This document shows, piece by piece, positions 22,128-32,960 of a DNA stretch of 64,000 nt; within the stretch, counting starts at the first letter, position 1; every line of letters begins with the position of its first letter. Both the position numbers and the translations under genes were made by a program. The stretch is taken from NCBI GenBank assembly GCA_039621445.1, contig CP154957.1, positions 12,793,462 to 12,857,461 on the forward strand. Reading direction: 5' to 3'. The DNA is from Euglena gracilis (Eukaryota; Euglenida; Euglenophyceae; Euglenales). The notes below the pieces were generated by a model. The model was not told the DNA's origin. It did not search any database and saw only the letters and a list, made by a program, of their open reading frames with translations.

Positions 22128-22183
22128 TTGAAAAAAATCAGCACCCAAGCTGGTCGCAAAAATCATTACTCCTAAATTTTTAA
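22128..22183 (+). CDS. Terminal exon of the same plus-strand gene
   Basis: Acceptor GAACTTACACTCAG. Two bases complete the codon left by the previous exon, then 17 codons (EKNQHPSWSQKSLLLNF) and TAA at 22181-22183. Phase agreement across the three exons is the main support. Confidence 0.4.
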
Positions 22184-22649
22184 AAAAAATTTATTCTCCT
22201 CCTTGCTGGACTCCCACATCAGGCAATGGTTGGAGAGCGCCACCACGCAGACTGCACCGCTGTACCGCTTCGTTGTGCACGTCCATGAGGTTCTTTTGAT
22301 GCCACGCCAAGCACGGCATGTTCTCTTCAAAATGCCAAAATCGCTCTGCGCAATTTGTATACGCCGCAACCAAGGTTCTAGTCAGCATGGCAGTGGTCTC
22401 CAAAAGGTGAGAAGGCAATCAAATTTGTTGCTGCAGTTCTCAAGATCCGATTATGGTTTGGTTCGGTCCAATCCGGACTAGATTTATGGCTATGACCCAT
22501 TATTCCAGGTGAGGCCAGGGGCCAACCTCGGGGCCGAGCTTGCATCTTAAGAATGTCGGCGGGCCGTGGTCGCAAATTAAGGCCGGAAGCCAGTGATCGG
22601 GGGGGGGGGGGGGGGAAAATTTTCAGCGGAAGGGAACCAAGTGCCTGGG

Positions 22650-22697
22650 GGGGGTCAATGCTTTGTGGTCGATGAAAGAACCACAGAGGGGGATGTG
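22650..22697 (-). CDS. Third exon (partial) of a small minus-strand gene
   Basis: A very strong polypyrimidine tract and acceptor (CTTCCAACCTCCTGTCAG) end at 22698. The two leading bases complete the codon left by the exon at 22844-22939, giving AHPPLWFFHRPQS. The 3' limit is not visible, because a repeat end (CAGGCACTTGG type) begins at about 22648. Confidence 0.35.
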
Positions 22698-22843
22698 CTG
22701 ACAGGAGGTTGGAAGAAAAGGTCACAGCACAGAGGGGGTCAGACTTGGCCGTCGTTGGAAGGGGGGGGGGGGCAGAGGAAGAGGAGGACGACGATGAGGG
22801 AAGCGGAAGAAGAAGAAGAAGACGATGGGTAAGCTGCCCCTAC

Positions 22844-22939
22844 CTCCAAACCGGTGCACGGGAAGCGGTGCCTGGGAGAGCCTCGCCATCGCTTTCAGGG
22901 CACTGCTCGGGAGAGAGACTGTTCTGACTCGGGAAGCGT
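22844..22939 (-). CDS. Second exon of a small minus-strand gene
   Basis: Acceptor CCTCCCTCCGCTCCAG and donor GGAG|GTAGGG. 96 bases as 2 + 31 codons + 1, in phase with neighbours: ASRVRTVSLPSSALKAMARL then SQAPLPVHRFG. The putative upstream intron is only 33 bases and divisible by three, so it may simply be retained coding sequence. Confidence 0.35.
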
Positions 22940-22972
22940 CTGGAGCGGAGGGAGGCGGCAGCAAAAAAAAAC

Positions 22973-23042
22973 CTGCATTCATCCATGCAACAAGCAAGAT
23001 GATATGCACTTTTGCATAGACATTAAAATGGTTTGATCCCAT
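22973..23042 (-). CDS. First exon candidate: start codon and signal-peptide-like segment
   Basis: ATG at 23042-23040 in GGAAGGATGG context gives MGSNHFNVYAKVHIILLVAW, a short polar start followed by a hydrophobic helix, then donor GCAG|GTTTTT. It could be a secretory signal or membrane anchor. Upstream sequence carries no obvious promoter element. Confidence 0.35.
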
Positions 23043-24031
23043 CCTTCCAGCGCCCCCAATTACCACTCAAAGAAAATCAAAGAGAGGCTCAAACGTAGAA
23101 CCTTCCCCTCTTTTTGAGCCTTAGACGCCACTGAATTGAAAAAAATAGAGTGCCGTTGAATACCATGCAAGATTGTAAATTTGGGGGGGGTGCACTTTGT
23201 GCTCCAGTTTGTTTCTTTATTGAAAAAACATATCCAGTCAGCAGAAGAGTGGGGTGGGGATGCATCGTATGGGGGAGGTGATCCGGGTGAATATGGAGAA
23301 CAGACAGAAGCGATAGAGCGTTCAGAACGAGTCATACATAAGCAAAATTCGAACAACGGGCCAAAAGAAACGTAGCTATGCCGTAACAAAGGTCAACCGA
23401 TGACAGAAAGGACCAAGCCCACTGCATGACGCAGGCTCCAGCTTTCCTGGCGATGCCGTTGAGGACAATAAACAGACAACACAGATGTTCTTGACTTCCT
23501 GGAAACAAACCAGGGGGAGGGGAGTGCCTTTGTGCGACGAGGTGCCCAGGCACCCCCCCTTTGGGAAGATGGTTTTGGTTCCCAGCTCAGGTCTGCCTGG
23601 GCATCGTTGTCTTCAAATGGTCATTTTTTTCGACCTCCAGCCGGGGGGGGGGGGGCCCATGGAGAGGTTAAAAATGGAAAGAAATGCACTGCAAAAGACT
23701 GCAATTTACTTTTAAAAAAGCCTTCAAAACCAGGTAAACGGTGGGGAACACACAGAAATAGAGCATTTTGGTTGATTTTGCTCATTCCCATTCCATTGTT
23801 ATTTTGCCTTCGGCTCTCCTTTTCCTTTTTTCGCCTTTTTGGGGGGTTGAGTTTTCTTAAATGGAAACCACAGATTCACTTAATGACCCCCGGGGGGCAC
23901 TTTTTCCCGACCCAAACCCACCCACTAACTTTATTTTAGAAACCCACCCACGCACACACACACACACACCACCTTTAATTGTGCACCTCCGGGGGGGGAG
24001 GGAGGGAGTCCGGAAAACCATCACCACCAGG
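23043..24031. other. No gene recognised
   Basis: Includes 23865-23950, which shares GATTCACTTAATGACCCCC with repeats at 30250 and 45210, and a short CACACACA tract near 23953. Open frames are short and unbiased. Confidence 0.5.
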
Positions 24032-24039
24032 GGGGTCAC

Positions 24040-24338
24040 CAGGCTGTTTTTTACCAACCCCGGGGGGAGAGGGGGGGTCCGGAGTGCCTGGGAGTGCCTG
24101 CCCACCCCCCCCCCGGGGGGGGTCGGATTTCGGCCTGTGCCCGGGCACATTCCTTTGAAAATAGGCCATTTTTGGCTCCCCGGCGCCTTCGGCGCCGGGG
24201 TTGTGCTAGTGCACTTTTGGCCGTGTGCCCTACCCCCCCCCCTGGGGGGGGTCGGATTTGGAGTGCCTTGGGGTGCCTGCCCAGGCAGGCACCCCCCCCC
24301 CCCGGGGTGGGGTTGGCACCCGACTAAAATACAGCCTG
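24040..24338. mobile_element. hAT-like non-autonomous element, 299 bp, with 8-bp target duplication
   Basis: Flanked by GGGGTCAC (24032-24039 and 24339-24346). Ends CAGGCTGTTTT and AAAATACAGCCTG. It contains the perfect hairpin GGCGC-CTTCG-GCGCC (24181-24197) and inverted AGTGCCTGGG/GTGCCTGCC words. It is the same length and layout as 52804-53102. Confidence 0.9.
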
Positions 24339-24421
24339 GGGGTCACGCAGGTGTGTATTGGATCTACGATGGGTACAAAAGACAAGGTGCACAAGGATGC
24401 GCATTCATTAAACCAAACCAG

Positions 24422-24479
24422 GTGAAATTTGTTCCCCAAAACTTGGCCAACTCTTGTGTCGAACTAATTTTGTTCCTTG
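24422..24479 (+). CDS. Exon candidate, unknown product
   Basis: CCAG|GTGAAA acceptor and CTTG|GTAAGA donor bound 19 codons plus one base: VKFVPQNLANSCVELILFL. The donor is good; the acceptor lacks a pyrimidine tract. No partner exon identified. Confidence 0.25.
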
Positions 24480-25893
24480 GTAAGAATCGAACCTCCAAGA
24501 TGAGGCTGGAATACAAACAAGACTTCGGCCAAATGAGCTAGACGAGGAGGGCACCAAATCATCAAAACGCAGAATGAAGTTGACCACCTCAGAAGCCAAC
24601 AAATGGACACCCCGGGGGAAATCTGGGCCCACCAACCACCAGTGAGGGGCCCCGACTGCCATATGCTACAGGGTTGGAGCGCTGCGTTTCCCCAGGGGCT
24701 GCTGAGGTGCCCCAATGGGGCGCCACCGAAGGCCCACAGGAACCTGGGGGTGAGGGGTGGCAGAGGAAGGGGACACACACTAACACACCAGTCAGTCCTT
24801 CCTCGGCCATGACAGCAGGGGTCAGCCAAAGGGTTGCTGGTGCACGGGCAGCCGCCCCCCCCCCACCAAAATGGCAATCAGCCGAAGGAAGCGGAAGTGG
24901 CAGGGCATGGACTCCCACCGCCACAGTACCTTGGAAGGGAAAATTTCTTTGGCACCAAAAAGTGCCGAAGGAAAATTTTGTCCTGAAAACCGAATGGGGG
25001 AAAAGGTCGACCCCCCCCCACCACCAGAGACACATGGGAGCCATGAGGGGGGGGGGGGTTGGACTCCCTCGCAACGCCGTGGAGGGGGGTGTGATCCACC
25101 CCCTCCCTCCTCGAAACTGAAGGGAGGTCAGGAAAATTTTCAGCTTTCTGGACAGGCGACAGGATACCCGGGATGTACTCTTTTCCACTGGAGAGGACTT
25201 TGAAAGAAAAAAACTTCGGCTCAATAAGCATTTTGGCTCAACTTCGGCAAATAAGCATTTTGTTGAGCAAGAAATACAAAAATGACAAAAAATCTACAAT
25301 TTATTATGGTCTTGGGGGAAAATTGGGGCCAAAACGCCCCCCCCCCCCTGCACAGAAGGATCTTTTCAACATTCTCAACTGGCAATGCAAAAAAGAAACC
25401 TTCTGGGGATATCCTCCGGAGCAATTGGAGCATTTGGGGGGTGTAATCCAACCAGGGGCCATGGGGCGGGCCAACCGCGGCCATCATGCAGGCATTTGCC
25501 CGCACGCGAAACAGACCAGCAGCGGCAGGGACGGGCCACAGGACCCCGGCGGCTGGGGGCACGGGCCTGCCGTGGGGGGGACGAAGCTGCCTCAAAGGCC
25601 AGGGACGGGGTGGGGGCAAACAAACCGGGCCATCTGAATATTTTTCAGTGCTTGGCGCCGGAACCCTTGTTCGCCCCCCCACACCCTGTCGTCTGGCCCG
25701 GAACCACCAGCCCCTTCCCCTCGGGGGCGGCCTTCTGACATAAACAGAAGCCTTGGGCTGGGACTTCTGACTGGTGATGGACTGGCTGACACTGTTGTCC
25801 CAGCCTTGGGGTCCCGTGCCAGGCTGGGTGGGGTCCTGGGTGCCCCCCCCCCCTCAGGGGTCGGTCCGGGCAACCCCTCCCCCCCCCCCGCCA
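24480..25893. other. No confident gene
   Basis: GC-balanced unique sequence at 24590-24950 has open frames in all registers, and 25400-25740 likewise. None shows paired splice sites with biased codons. Confidence 0.4.
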
Positions 25894-26281
25894 GGCTTCG
25901 ACATAAAGGCAGGTGGGGTGGGTCGGACCCCCCCCCGGTACAGGAGGGGGGACACCCCCCCCACCTACACAATAAAGCGGGCCGGCCGACTGATTTTCGG
26001 GCCCGGCGCAAAGCGCCGGGCCGAATATTTACGACCCCCCTAAACAATCAAAAGTGCGATTTTGGCACTTTTTAGGCAGAAATTTGTCAAAGTGCAAAAA
26101 ATATTTGGTGCAAAGCACCGGAAGGAAAATTTTGACCTTTGGAGGGCGGTCCGGGGTACTCCCCCATGGTCGGTCCGGACCCCCCTTGGCAGTTGGGGGG
26201 GGGGGGGTCTGTCCCCCCGGTCTAGGAGGGGGGGGGCACCCCCCCTTAAACCCCGCACATCCTCCCTATATCGAACTCCCC
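25894..26281. repeat. Dispersed inverted-end repeat with two core hairpins
   Basis: Starts GGCTTCGACATAAAGG and ends CCCTATATCGAACTCC (approximate inverses). Contains CCCGGCGCAAAGCGCCGGG (26002-26020) and GGTGCAAAGCACC (26107-26119). Related to 1741-2072. Confidence 0.6.
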
Positions 26282-26780
26282 TCCCCCTCAGTTGCACTGA
26301 GTCTTCTTGTCTGTCTATGCCCGGCTAACTTCGCCTCTGGCCCAGTTTGCGTGGTGAGTGGCCAGGGACCCCTTACACCAGTGCTCTTGTGTTGCTCCCC
26401 CAGACCGGGTTATATCGACCCCCCCCACGGTCTCTTCCTCCGCCCCAAACAGCCTTACAGCTGTACAGCCCCCTCCTTATAAGGAACCTTGCCCTCCGGA
26501 GGTGTTAAAAGGAAGCATGTTGGGAACATTCCAACCACCGAACCCCTTCACTGAATTGGGCCAGTCCCAATCTCCCCTTGGCAGGGCCGTGCCTTGCACA
26601 GCGGCACGCAAAGAGCGCCAACTCTTTCATCGCAACACTCCCTGCCAGGGGGTGCGCAAGCCCTGCGGGGGCCCGGTAGCCCCGGAGGCGGACCGAAACA
26701 AAGGAAGGGCGATGGGGATGCCGACAGCGGAGTACGGCGCCGCGCAAGGGCCATCGCAGGGTACCGCCTGAAAAGCATCG
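26282..26780. other. Unique sequence, possible exon, not resolved
   Basis: A plus-strand frame is open across 26358-26771 (Pro/Gln-rich: PPNPFTELGQSQSPLGRAV), but both other plus frames are also open in part and splice borders are not evident. A retroelement leader or a disordered exon are equally possible. Confidence 0.25.
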
Positions 26781-27141
26781 GCTTCCCCCACAGTGGATGC
26801 GTATCGCGCGTTTTTTCGTGATTTTGGTGTCCAGGGAAACCTTAGAATATCAATCAAAATACCCCATCAGGCACCCGTGATTGTGAACCAGGGGGGCGGG
26901 GGGGGGGGGTCCGAAACAAACCCCCCTCTGGTGAAGGAGGGGGAGGGGTGGAGGAATCACAGTGGCATGGCCAAAGTGTCAGGAAAAAAATGCCCCCAGG
27001 GATTGGCAAAAAACGACTGACTAAATGGGTGTCACTGTTTTGAGCAAAAAAAGTCAAATATTCAAAAGTATTAGCACAAGCGGCATGGAGGAAATTTGGC
27101 CTTCCTGAGGGTTCCCAATTCCCCCTGGGGGGGGATCCCGA

Positions 27142-27394
27142 TCTAAACCCCCCTCCCCATCTATACCCCCCCCCGGGGGTTATAGGATCCAGTTCGATGG
27201 TCGGCCCCCGGAGGGGGGTTATAGGTGGGGGGTGGGTTATAGGTCCCCCTTTGATTGCCTTTGTTTGCCCTAAATTGAGGGGGGGGTTATAGGTCCCGGT
27301 TTGGTGGTTGGTCCCAGGAGGGGGGGGGGTTATAGGATGGGGGGTGGGTATAGGATGAGGGGGGGGGGGTTATAGGTCGGAGGGGGGGGTTTAC
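27142..27394. mobile_element. Poly-C-ended inverted-repeat element, TTATAGG subfamily
   Basis: Left end TCTAAACCCCCCTCCCC then ATCTATACCCC. Right end TTATAGGTCGGA, 8 G, TTTACC. Between them are five or more GGGGTTATAGG units. Confidence 0.65.
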
Positions 27395-27684
27395 CTGGGG
27401 GGGGGTCCGGACCACCCCCCCACCCAGGTCCAGAAGGGGGTGAGAGAGTGGGTGGAAACACTCCCTCCAAAAACCAGGAAAACCTCCTTTCATCAAACCT
27501 TGGGGGGGGGTCCCCCCCACCCAGCCCGGCGCTGACCCCCCCCACTGGGCGTCTAAAACCGGGCCCAGAAAACCGGGCGCCTAAACCCGGGTGTCTAAGG
27601 TCATTTCCCAACAGTTTTCGGCGCCGAAACCCATACCCAGGTCTCCGGACTGGGAGTCCGGCCGCAGACCCACCCACCCACCTC

Positions 27685-28091
27685 CAGGCATTTGCTTAAG
27701 GACCCCGGGGGGGGGGGGGTACTGGCTAGCCAATCGGCTAGACACTGGAAAAAGTGGACTAGCTAGACCCCCCCTCCCCCCCCCCCGGGGGGGGGGGTCC
27801 GGGGGTCCCCCGGACTGGAAAAAAATTTTTAACAGGTTTTTGGCTGATTTTGTTCCAAAAATTCCCAAAAATGGCCAAAACCGGGCATTTTTGGCCATTT
27901 TGGGGGGTCCCAAAAAATTTTTTTCGGCGCTTTGCGTCGGTCACTGGAAAAAATTTTTGCACTAGCTAGCCCTGCTAGCAGACCCCCCCAGGGGGGGGGG
28001 TCTGCTAGAAAACCCACTAGCCAAATTTGGACTAGCTGCAGTCCAGCCCCCCAGGGGGGGGGGGTACTGCAATCCCTTAAGCAAATGCCTG
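27685..28091. mobile_element. hAT-like non-autonomous element with 8-bp target duplication
   Basis: Target duplication CCCACCTC (27677-27684, 28092-28099). Ends CAGGCATTTGCTTAAG and its exact inverse CTTAAGCAAATGCCTG. Inside: GGCTAGC/CTAGCC words, CACTGGAAAAA, and the CGGCGCTTTGCGTCGG hairpin (27925-27939). Confidence 0.95.
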
Positions 28092-28598
28092 CCCACCTCG
28101 TCTTCTGACTTTAAAAGATGCCTGCTAGGATTCCGGGGGGTCAAAAGGTCGCAGAAGGTGGCCCTTGATCAGCACCATCCCCGTCGGAGATCTATACATC
28201 GAGATATTTGGAGTAGGTGGAAAGGAGGCCACCAACTCTTTGAACTGAATAGCGGTGGGCAACATCGCTCTATGGGATGCCGACTGAAACCTCCCCTCGG
28301 ATGGCAGGGGACCGGGGTGACACAGCTCTGGCACCGCACATGGCGGCCATTGCAGCACTCGACTGCCAATGTGCAGTTCTTTTTCAAAAAAAAGGAAATA
28401 AAAACAAAACAACGAGTAAGGGATTGTTTGCAAAGGATTTGTGTGTGTGCTGTGATGGTCAGAGGGAAAAGAAATTGTAACTCCCATACTTGCCGTACTC
28501 ATTCCATCTCTTGTCGAATGTTTCTGGACTTCTTTTGGATTCTCATTGGATCTGGGTGAATGCTCTGTCCCACCGGAGACCAATTATGAGAAAATCCA

Positions 28599-28777
28599 AT
28601 GACTTCACTGGGTGAAGGGTGCAATGTAGAGTTTGGGGCCAGGGAACTCGAAGCGTCCTTACACCGCCACACAGGCGTGGGGGTCGAAGCGGAGAGCAGG
28701 GTCAGGGCCAAACCCAGGGTTTCAATGCCCGACCAGTGGTGGGGAGAGAGGGGCAGACTTCTGGTCCAAGGGATGGG
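28599..28777 (+). CDS. Exon candidate ending in a perfect GTAAGT donor
   Basis: Open frame from ATG 28599 (MTSLGEGCNVEFGARELEAS ... VSMPDQWWGERGRLLVQGMG) with moderately GC-rich third positions, leaving two bases at GGGATGGG|GTAAGT. The donor's first bases are also the start of a repeat (AGTGACCCCCGGGG). The upstream border is unknown. A minus-strand frame is also open here. Confidence 0.35.
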
Positions 28778-29330
28778 GTAAGTGACCCCCGGGGGGGGGG
28801 GGGGGGCGGTAAAAATTGTATGGTTTGGACCCCCAGATGCACCCAGTCCCACTTTGCCAAACCCAAAAAAAGAGAGCTTTGGGCCGCTTCTCAGGCTTTC
28901 AGTGTGGGTCCCCCTGGGGTGGGTGGTTGTTTGGTTTGGTCCAGCACAAATAAAACGTATTTGGGTCTCGGCCCAAGGAAATGTGTCTCCTCCTGAAATT
29001 CCACTCTTCCAAAAACCAGTCACTCACCTTTTCCCCCCGGAAAACCACCCCCCCCCGGGGGGGGGGGGCTCGGCTACTCTTGAATCTAAAGGAAATTTGA
29101 CCCAAAGCATGACCAGGCCAAAAACAAAGGCCAAAAATTTTCCGACGCCTTCGGAGCCGGGTCAAAAAAATGGTTTTTTGCCGACCCCCCCTCCCAGGAG
29201 GGGTGCGGACCAAAAACCAATCGGTCACTCTGAAAAAACCAGTCACCCCCTCGAGGGGGGGGGGGGGGGCGGGGTCGGCCAGCGACAAAGTGTTTGTATG
29301 TCCAAACCCACCCACTCTCCAACCACCTGC
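28778..29330. repeat. Repeat related to 33185-33509
   Basis: Contains GTGACCCCCGGGG, CTCGGCTACTCTTGAAT, CCAGTCACTC words, the CCGACGCCTTCGGAGCCGG hairpin (29142-29160) and CAGTCACCCCCTCGAGGGG. The same words occur in order in the 33185 element. Confidence 0.5.
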
Positions 29331-29365
29331 GCAAATTACACAGAAATTAAATGGATTTGCAAAGA

Positions 29366-29610
29366 TGCATCCCCCCGCACCCCTCCGACATCAAACCCTG
29401 GCCAAGCCCCGGCGGCCAGCCTACATGCCAGTGGGGCGGCCGCAGGTGGATATGATAGACTCCGCCAGGTCGAACTCGCCGCCGGGGGTGCATGGGGAGC
29501 CGTGGACCAAAGGGGTGGGGCGGACCACCAGCGCTGGAGGATTGGGTACCCGACCCGATGTGCCACCTATCGATGTGCCACCTAACCCCCCCTTAGATGC
29601 ATTTTGGCTT
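29366..29610 (+). CDS. GC-rich exon candidate, Pro-rich
   Basis: Frame from ATG 29366 reads MHPPAPLRHQTLAKPRRPAY, then MPVGRPQVDMIDSARSNSPP and TKGVGRTTSAGGLG, with ~80% G/C at third positions. It ends near a GATGTGCCACCTATC tandem pair. Probably a disordered linker. The 3' border is not clear. Confidence 0.3.
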
Positions 29611-29699
29611 CTGTCTGGTTTAAGACCTGGCACTGCATTCCGCCTCTGGCCCTTTCTTCGGAGCAACTCTTCCGAGCAATAATTGTCCGACCCCATATT

Positions 29700-30450
29700 C
29701 CCTGGGACTTCAAACTTCCGTTTTTGTGTTTTCCTTGCCCTTCCCCTTCCCGGTTTTTTGGCTCCCCTTCTTGCTGTTGCCGCTGCTCCTGCTGCTTCCG
29801 TTGCTGCTCAATTTTGTTCCCAAGAGGTGCTCGGGGACCTACCCCCCCCCCCCCCGGGGCCTGGGGGCCGACTTCGGGGGGGGGGGCATGTTGACCTCAG
29901 CGGCCAAAGGGGGCCAACGAGCCGCGTGCCTCAAAAGTGGGGGTCCATGTCGCCTGGAAGGCACTGATGCCGCCTGCTCCCAGGGAGCAATCCAGAGCCA
30001 GCAAACCAAAAAAACCCAGAAATGGCCCTTTCTAGGTTTTTTGGAAGGGTCCGCCGTTCTGGACCCACCCACCCCTGTCACACCCCCTAGTGAGGGGGGG
30101 GATGGGGGGGGGGGGCTCGGGGGAACAACTTTTGTTTAGGTCCAACAAAAAAAATTTTGGCACTTCGTGCCAACAAAAAGAGGAAAAACTCTGCTTCAGG
30201 AGGGAGGTACCCATCGGCCCACCACCCCCCTGGGGGCGGGGCCAGACCCAGAGATTCACTTCACTTAGTGACCCCCGGGGGGGGGGGCACTTTTTCCTGG
30301 CCTCAACCCACCCACCCACCCACCCACCCACCCACCCACCCACCCACCCACCCACCCAAAAACCATCCAAAATTGGCCGAAAACCCTTGAAAAATTTTCC
30401 AGCCAGGGCCAAGGACAGGCCAAAATCTGACCCATGGCGCACTCCCCTGG
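29700..30450. other. No gene; low complexity and repeat
   Basis: 29720-29830 is CT-rich. 30241-30450 is a repeat copy (CACTTAGTGACCCCCGGGG ... CTGACCCATGGCGCAC) also present at 45210-45420 and in part at 42200-42370. It includes a (CCCA)n tract at 30307-30358. Confidence 0.6.
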
Positions 30451-30451
30451 G

Positions 30452-30905
30452 GGCAGGGTTGGATGGGAAGCCTTGAGGGGGGGGGGGGTCGGACCCCCCC
30501 TCCTACCTCGAAACTGAGAGGGGGCCGAAAATTTTTCGATTTCATGGACGGGCAAAGGGCCGGGAATCGGGTCGAAAACGGTCAAAAATCCTGATTTTTC
30601 TTTGAAAATCGATCCAAAAATGCTCATTTTGAATTTTTTTGAACATTTTTTTGGGGGGAAAACACCACACATCAAAAAATGGGCAATATGGCCAAAAGTC
30701 AGCAAAAAGGGTGTTTTTTGAAAATTTTCTGCTATTTTTGGCACCTGTCAAGGGGGGGGGTGGGGGTCCGGACCCCCCTCCCAACATCTAGGGGGGGGGG
30801 GTGGTCCGGACCCCCCCACCACCTTACCCCCCCCAGGGGGGGGGGGTGGTCGGGACCCCCCTACCACCTACCTCGATACCGAAGGGCTTCCCATCCAACC
30901 CTGCC
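30452..30905. mobile_element. Inverted-repeat element with ~21-bp ends
   Basis: GGCAGGGTTGGATGGGAAGC at the left is inverted at the right end (GCTTCCCATCCAACCCTGCC). The inside carries the TGGACGGGCAAAGGGC repeat also at 19660, 31800 and 47800. The target duplication is ambiguous because G-runs flank both ends. Confidence 0.7.
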
Positions 30906-31135
30906 TGGGGGGGGGGGGGTCCAGGGGCCCCAACCCACCCACTCTCGAACCCCGCCCAGGGGGGTCACACAGGTGTTTGATGAATCCATGAGCTGGACCC
31001 CCCCACCCCCAAAAAATTAACCACCAAAATAAAAAAAATCTCTGTTTCTGGGCTTCTGTGGGCTGTCAAATGCCAGCCCAGGCAAAAGGGGCCGAGGGAA
31101 CTTTGGAGTGCATGCCTAGGCAGGTCACCCCCCAA

Positions 31136-31584
31136 CGGGGGATTTCTTAAAGACCCCAGGGGGGGTCCAGCCTCCGGCTGACAAAAAGGCTGCTGGCTGG
31201 AACCGAGCTGCTGGCTGCCCCCCCCCCCCCGGAGGGGAGCGAGGGTCTGGGGCTGGAGGGGGCTGGGCTGGGCTGGGTCGCTGAAAAACAAAAAATTTCT
31301 AAAACATTTTTGCCTCCTCGATCCTAGAACCAGGCTGGACAGGGACTGGAGGAAGAACCTACTTATGCAGGGATGGGTGTGCTGGGCAGCCTGTTGGCTG
31401 GCCAGCCTGCGGCCGGCTGGCCCAGCCTCCGGCCAGGCTGGACCTGATTTTATTTCACTCAACCCCCCCCCCCAGGGGGGCTCCCAGCCCGAATTTGGGC
31501 TGCTGGCTGGATTTGAGCTGCTGGCTGGCTGGCTGGAACCCCCCCCGGGGGGATGGGGTTCCCTCCGGCTTAAGAAATCCCCTG
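31136..31584. mobile_element. hAT-like non-autonomous element with 8-bp target duplication
   Basis: Target duplication CCCCCCAA (31128-31135, 31585-31592). Ends CGGGGGATTTCTTAAAG and CTTAAGAAATCCCCTG. The interior is rich in GCTGGCTGG and GGCCGGCTGGCC words, shared with 43433-43918. Confidence 0.9.
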
Positions 31585-31634
31585 CCCCCCAAAGATGGAG
31601 TCAGCAATACCTTCAAAAAACCAACCGGCCTGCC

Positions 31635-31797
31635 TTAGCGCATGGCACACTGCGTGGGCGAGGTGGCCCGGGCAGCGTCCCGCAGCAAATCCCGGGCGGC
31701 GAGGACCTTGGGGAGGGCGGTGGCAAGCGCTTCGGAGGCAGCCTGGACCTTGGTGCCATCGCAAGCGCTCCCCTGCGGCGGCGCGGCAGTCGGCACA
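31635..31797 (-). CDS. Terminal exon candidate of the large minus-strand gene
   Basis: Acceptor TTTTCCACAAAACAG before 31797. One base, 53 codons and TAA (31637-31635). Third positions are nearly all G/C. The peptide is VPTAAPPQGSACDGTKVQAA, then a helix EALATALPKVLAARDLLRDA. Composition matches the helical exon at 33937-34119, but the phase requires one more exon between them that I could not identify. Confidence 0.45.
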
Positions 31798-31799
31798 CT

Positions 31800-32050
31800 G
31801 TTTTGTGGAAAATGATTCCAAAAATGCTCATTTTTTTGAAATTTCATGAACATTTTTTATGTGGAAAGCAGCAAAACATCAAAAAAAAGTGCTCGAAAGT
31901 CAGGGGAAAAAATGATTTTTTTCGTTCATTTCCGGCGCACAGCCGAAAAAAAACTTTTCGCTATTTTGGAATTTGCCGAGGAGGGGGGGGTGGGGGGTCC
32001 AGACCCCGCCTCCCAACATCTGGGGGGGGGGGGGTGTCCAGACCAGGTAT
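31800..32050. repeat. Dispersed repeat copy (family of 19660-19910)
   Basis: ATTCCAAAAATGCTC, GTGGAAAGCAGCAAAACATC, GTCAGGGGAAAAAATG and TTCGCTATTTTGG match the order seen at 30600-30740 and 47850-47970. Confidence 0.6.
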
Positions 32051-32189
32051 TGAATAGTGCTGAGAGCTCTTGATAGGCCCCATCCACTGACGCCCCCATA
32101 TAAACCGGCCCACTCTATGGAGCTCTTTTGACTGAAATGCAAGGCTTTTGTGCCCGAAACCGGAGGCCAGGGGGGTAAAAAAAACAGTC

Positions 32190-32960
32190 GGTTTTGGTTC
32201 AAAAAACACTTTTTCCGGGTCCGGGAGGCCAAAAAACATCGTTTCGGGCAAAAAAATTTTTTTCGATTTTTGACCCGGGTTTGACCCAAAATCAATGGGT
32301 TGGCAGCCCAAAACGGGGCGCTGGCGGGTCGAAAAATGCTCATTTTCGGCGCAAAAACAATTTTTCCGGGTCCGGGAGGCCAAAAAACATCGTTTCGGGC
32401 AAAAAAAAATTCGATTTTTTTCGACTTTTTTGGCCCAAAAAGCAGTGGAAAAAGTGTACAAAATGGCCTAAATTGGCCGAAAAACGGCCGTATCTGGGGC
32501 TAGGCGGTGAGCTGCGGGGAAACCAAAATCCCAGTAGATAGAGCGTTCCAAGGGCTTCGATTTAGGTATCCGGACATTTCCTTTGATTTTGCATCATTTT
32601 CGAGAATTTTTGAAAACATTGGTTTTTTGACCCCCCACCCCCCGAAAACGGCCAAATCGAACAGTGGGAAAAGTGTACAAAACGGCCATCTGGGCCAAAA
32701 ACGGCCGTATCTCGGGCTAGGCGGGGAGTTGCGGGGAAATCAAAATACCGATCGATGGGGCGTTCCAAAGGCTTCAAATTAGGTCTGTGGACATTTCCTT
32801 TGCTTTGGCTTCATTTTGGAGATATTTTGAAAATTGACATTTTTTGGGCCCGAAATGGCAGAGTCCAAAGGGGGGGGGGCTTATCCAGGGGGGGCGGGCC
32901 AATCCTGCCCAGTTTGGACCCCTTCGCGCGTGAATAACTCGGGCCTGGCGGGGAGTTGGG
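32190..32960. repeat. Dispersed repeat with internal duplication (related to 48240-48990)
   Basis: GGGTCCGGGAGGCCAAAAAA plus CATCGTTTCGGGC appears twice (32217, 32367) and at 48298. Downstream both regions share CGGCCGTATC/GGCCGCAGCTCGGG, AAATCAAAAT, TTTCCTTTG, TTGGCTTCATTTT and CAGTTTGGACCCCTTCGC. Non-coding. Confidence 0.65.

Noticed and set aside
29170-29320. Open frame continuing upstream of the 29366 exon candidate
   Set aside because: This part lies in the repeat related to 33185-33509 and its peptide is compositional.
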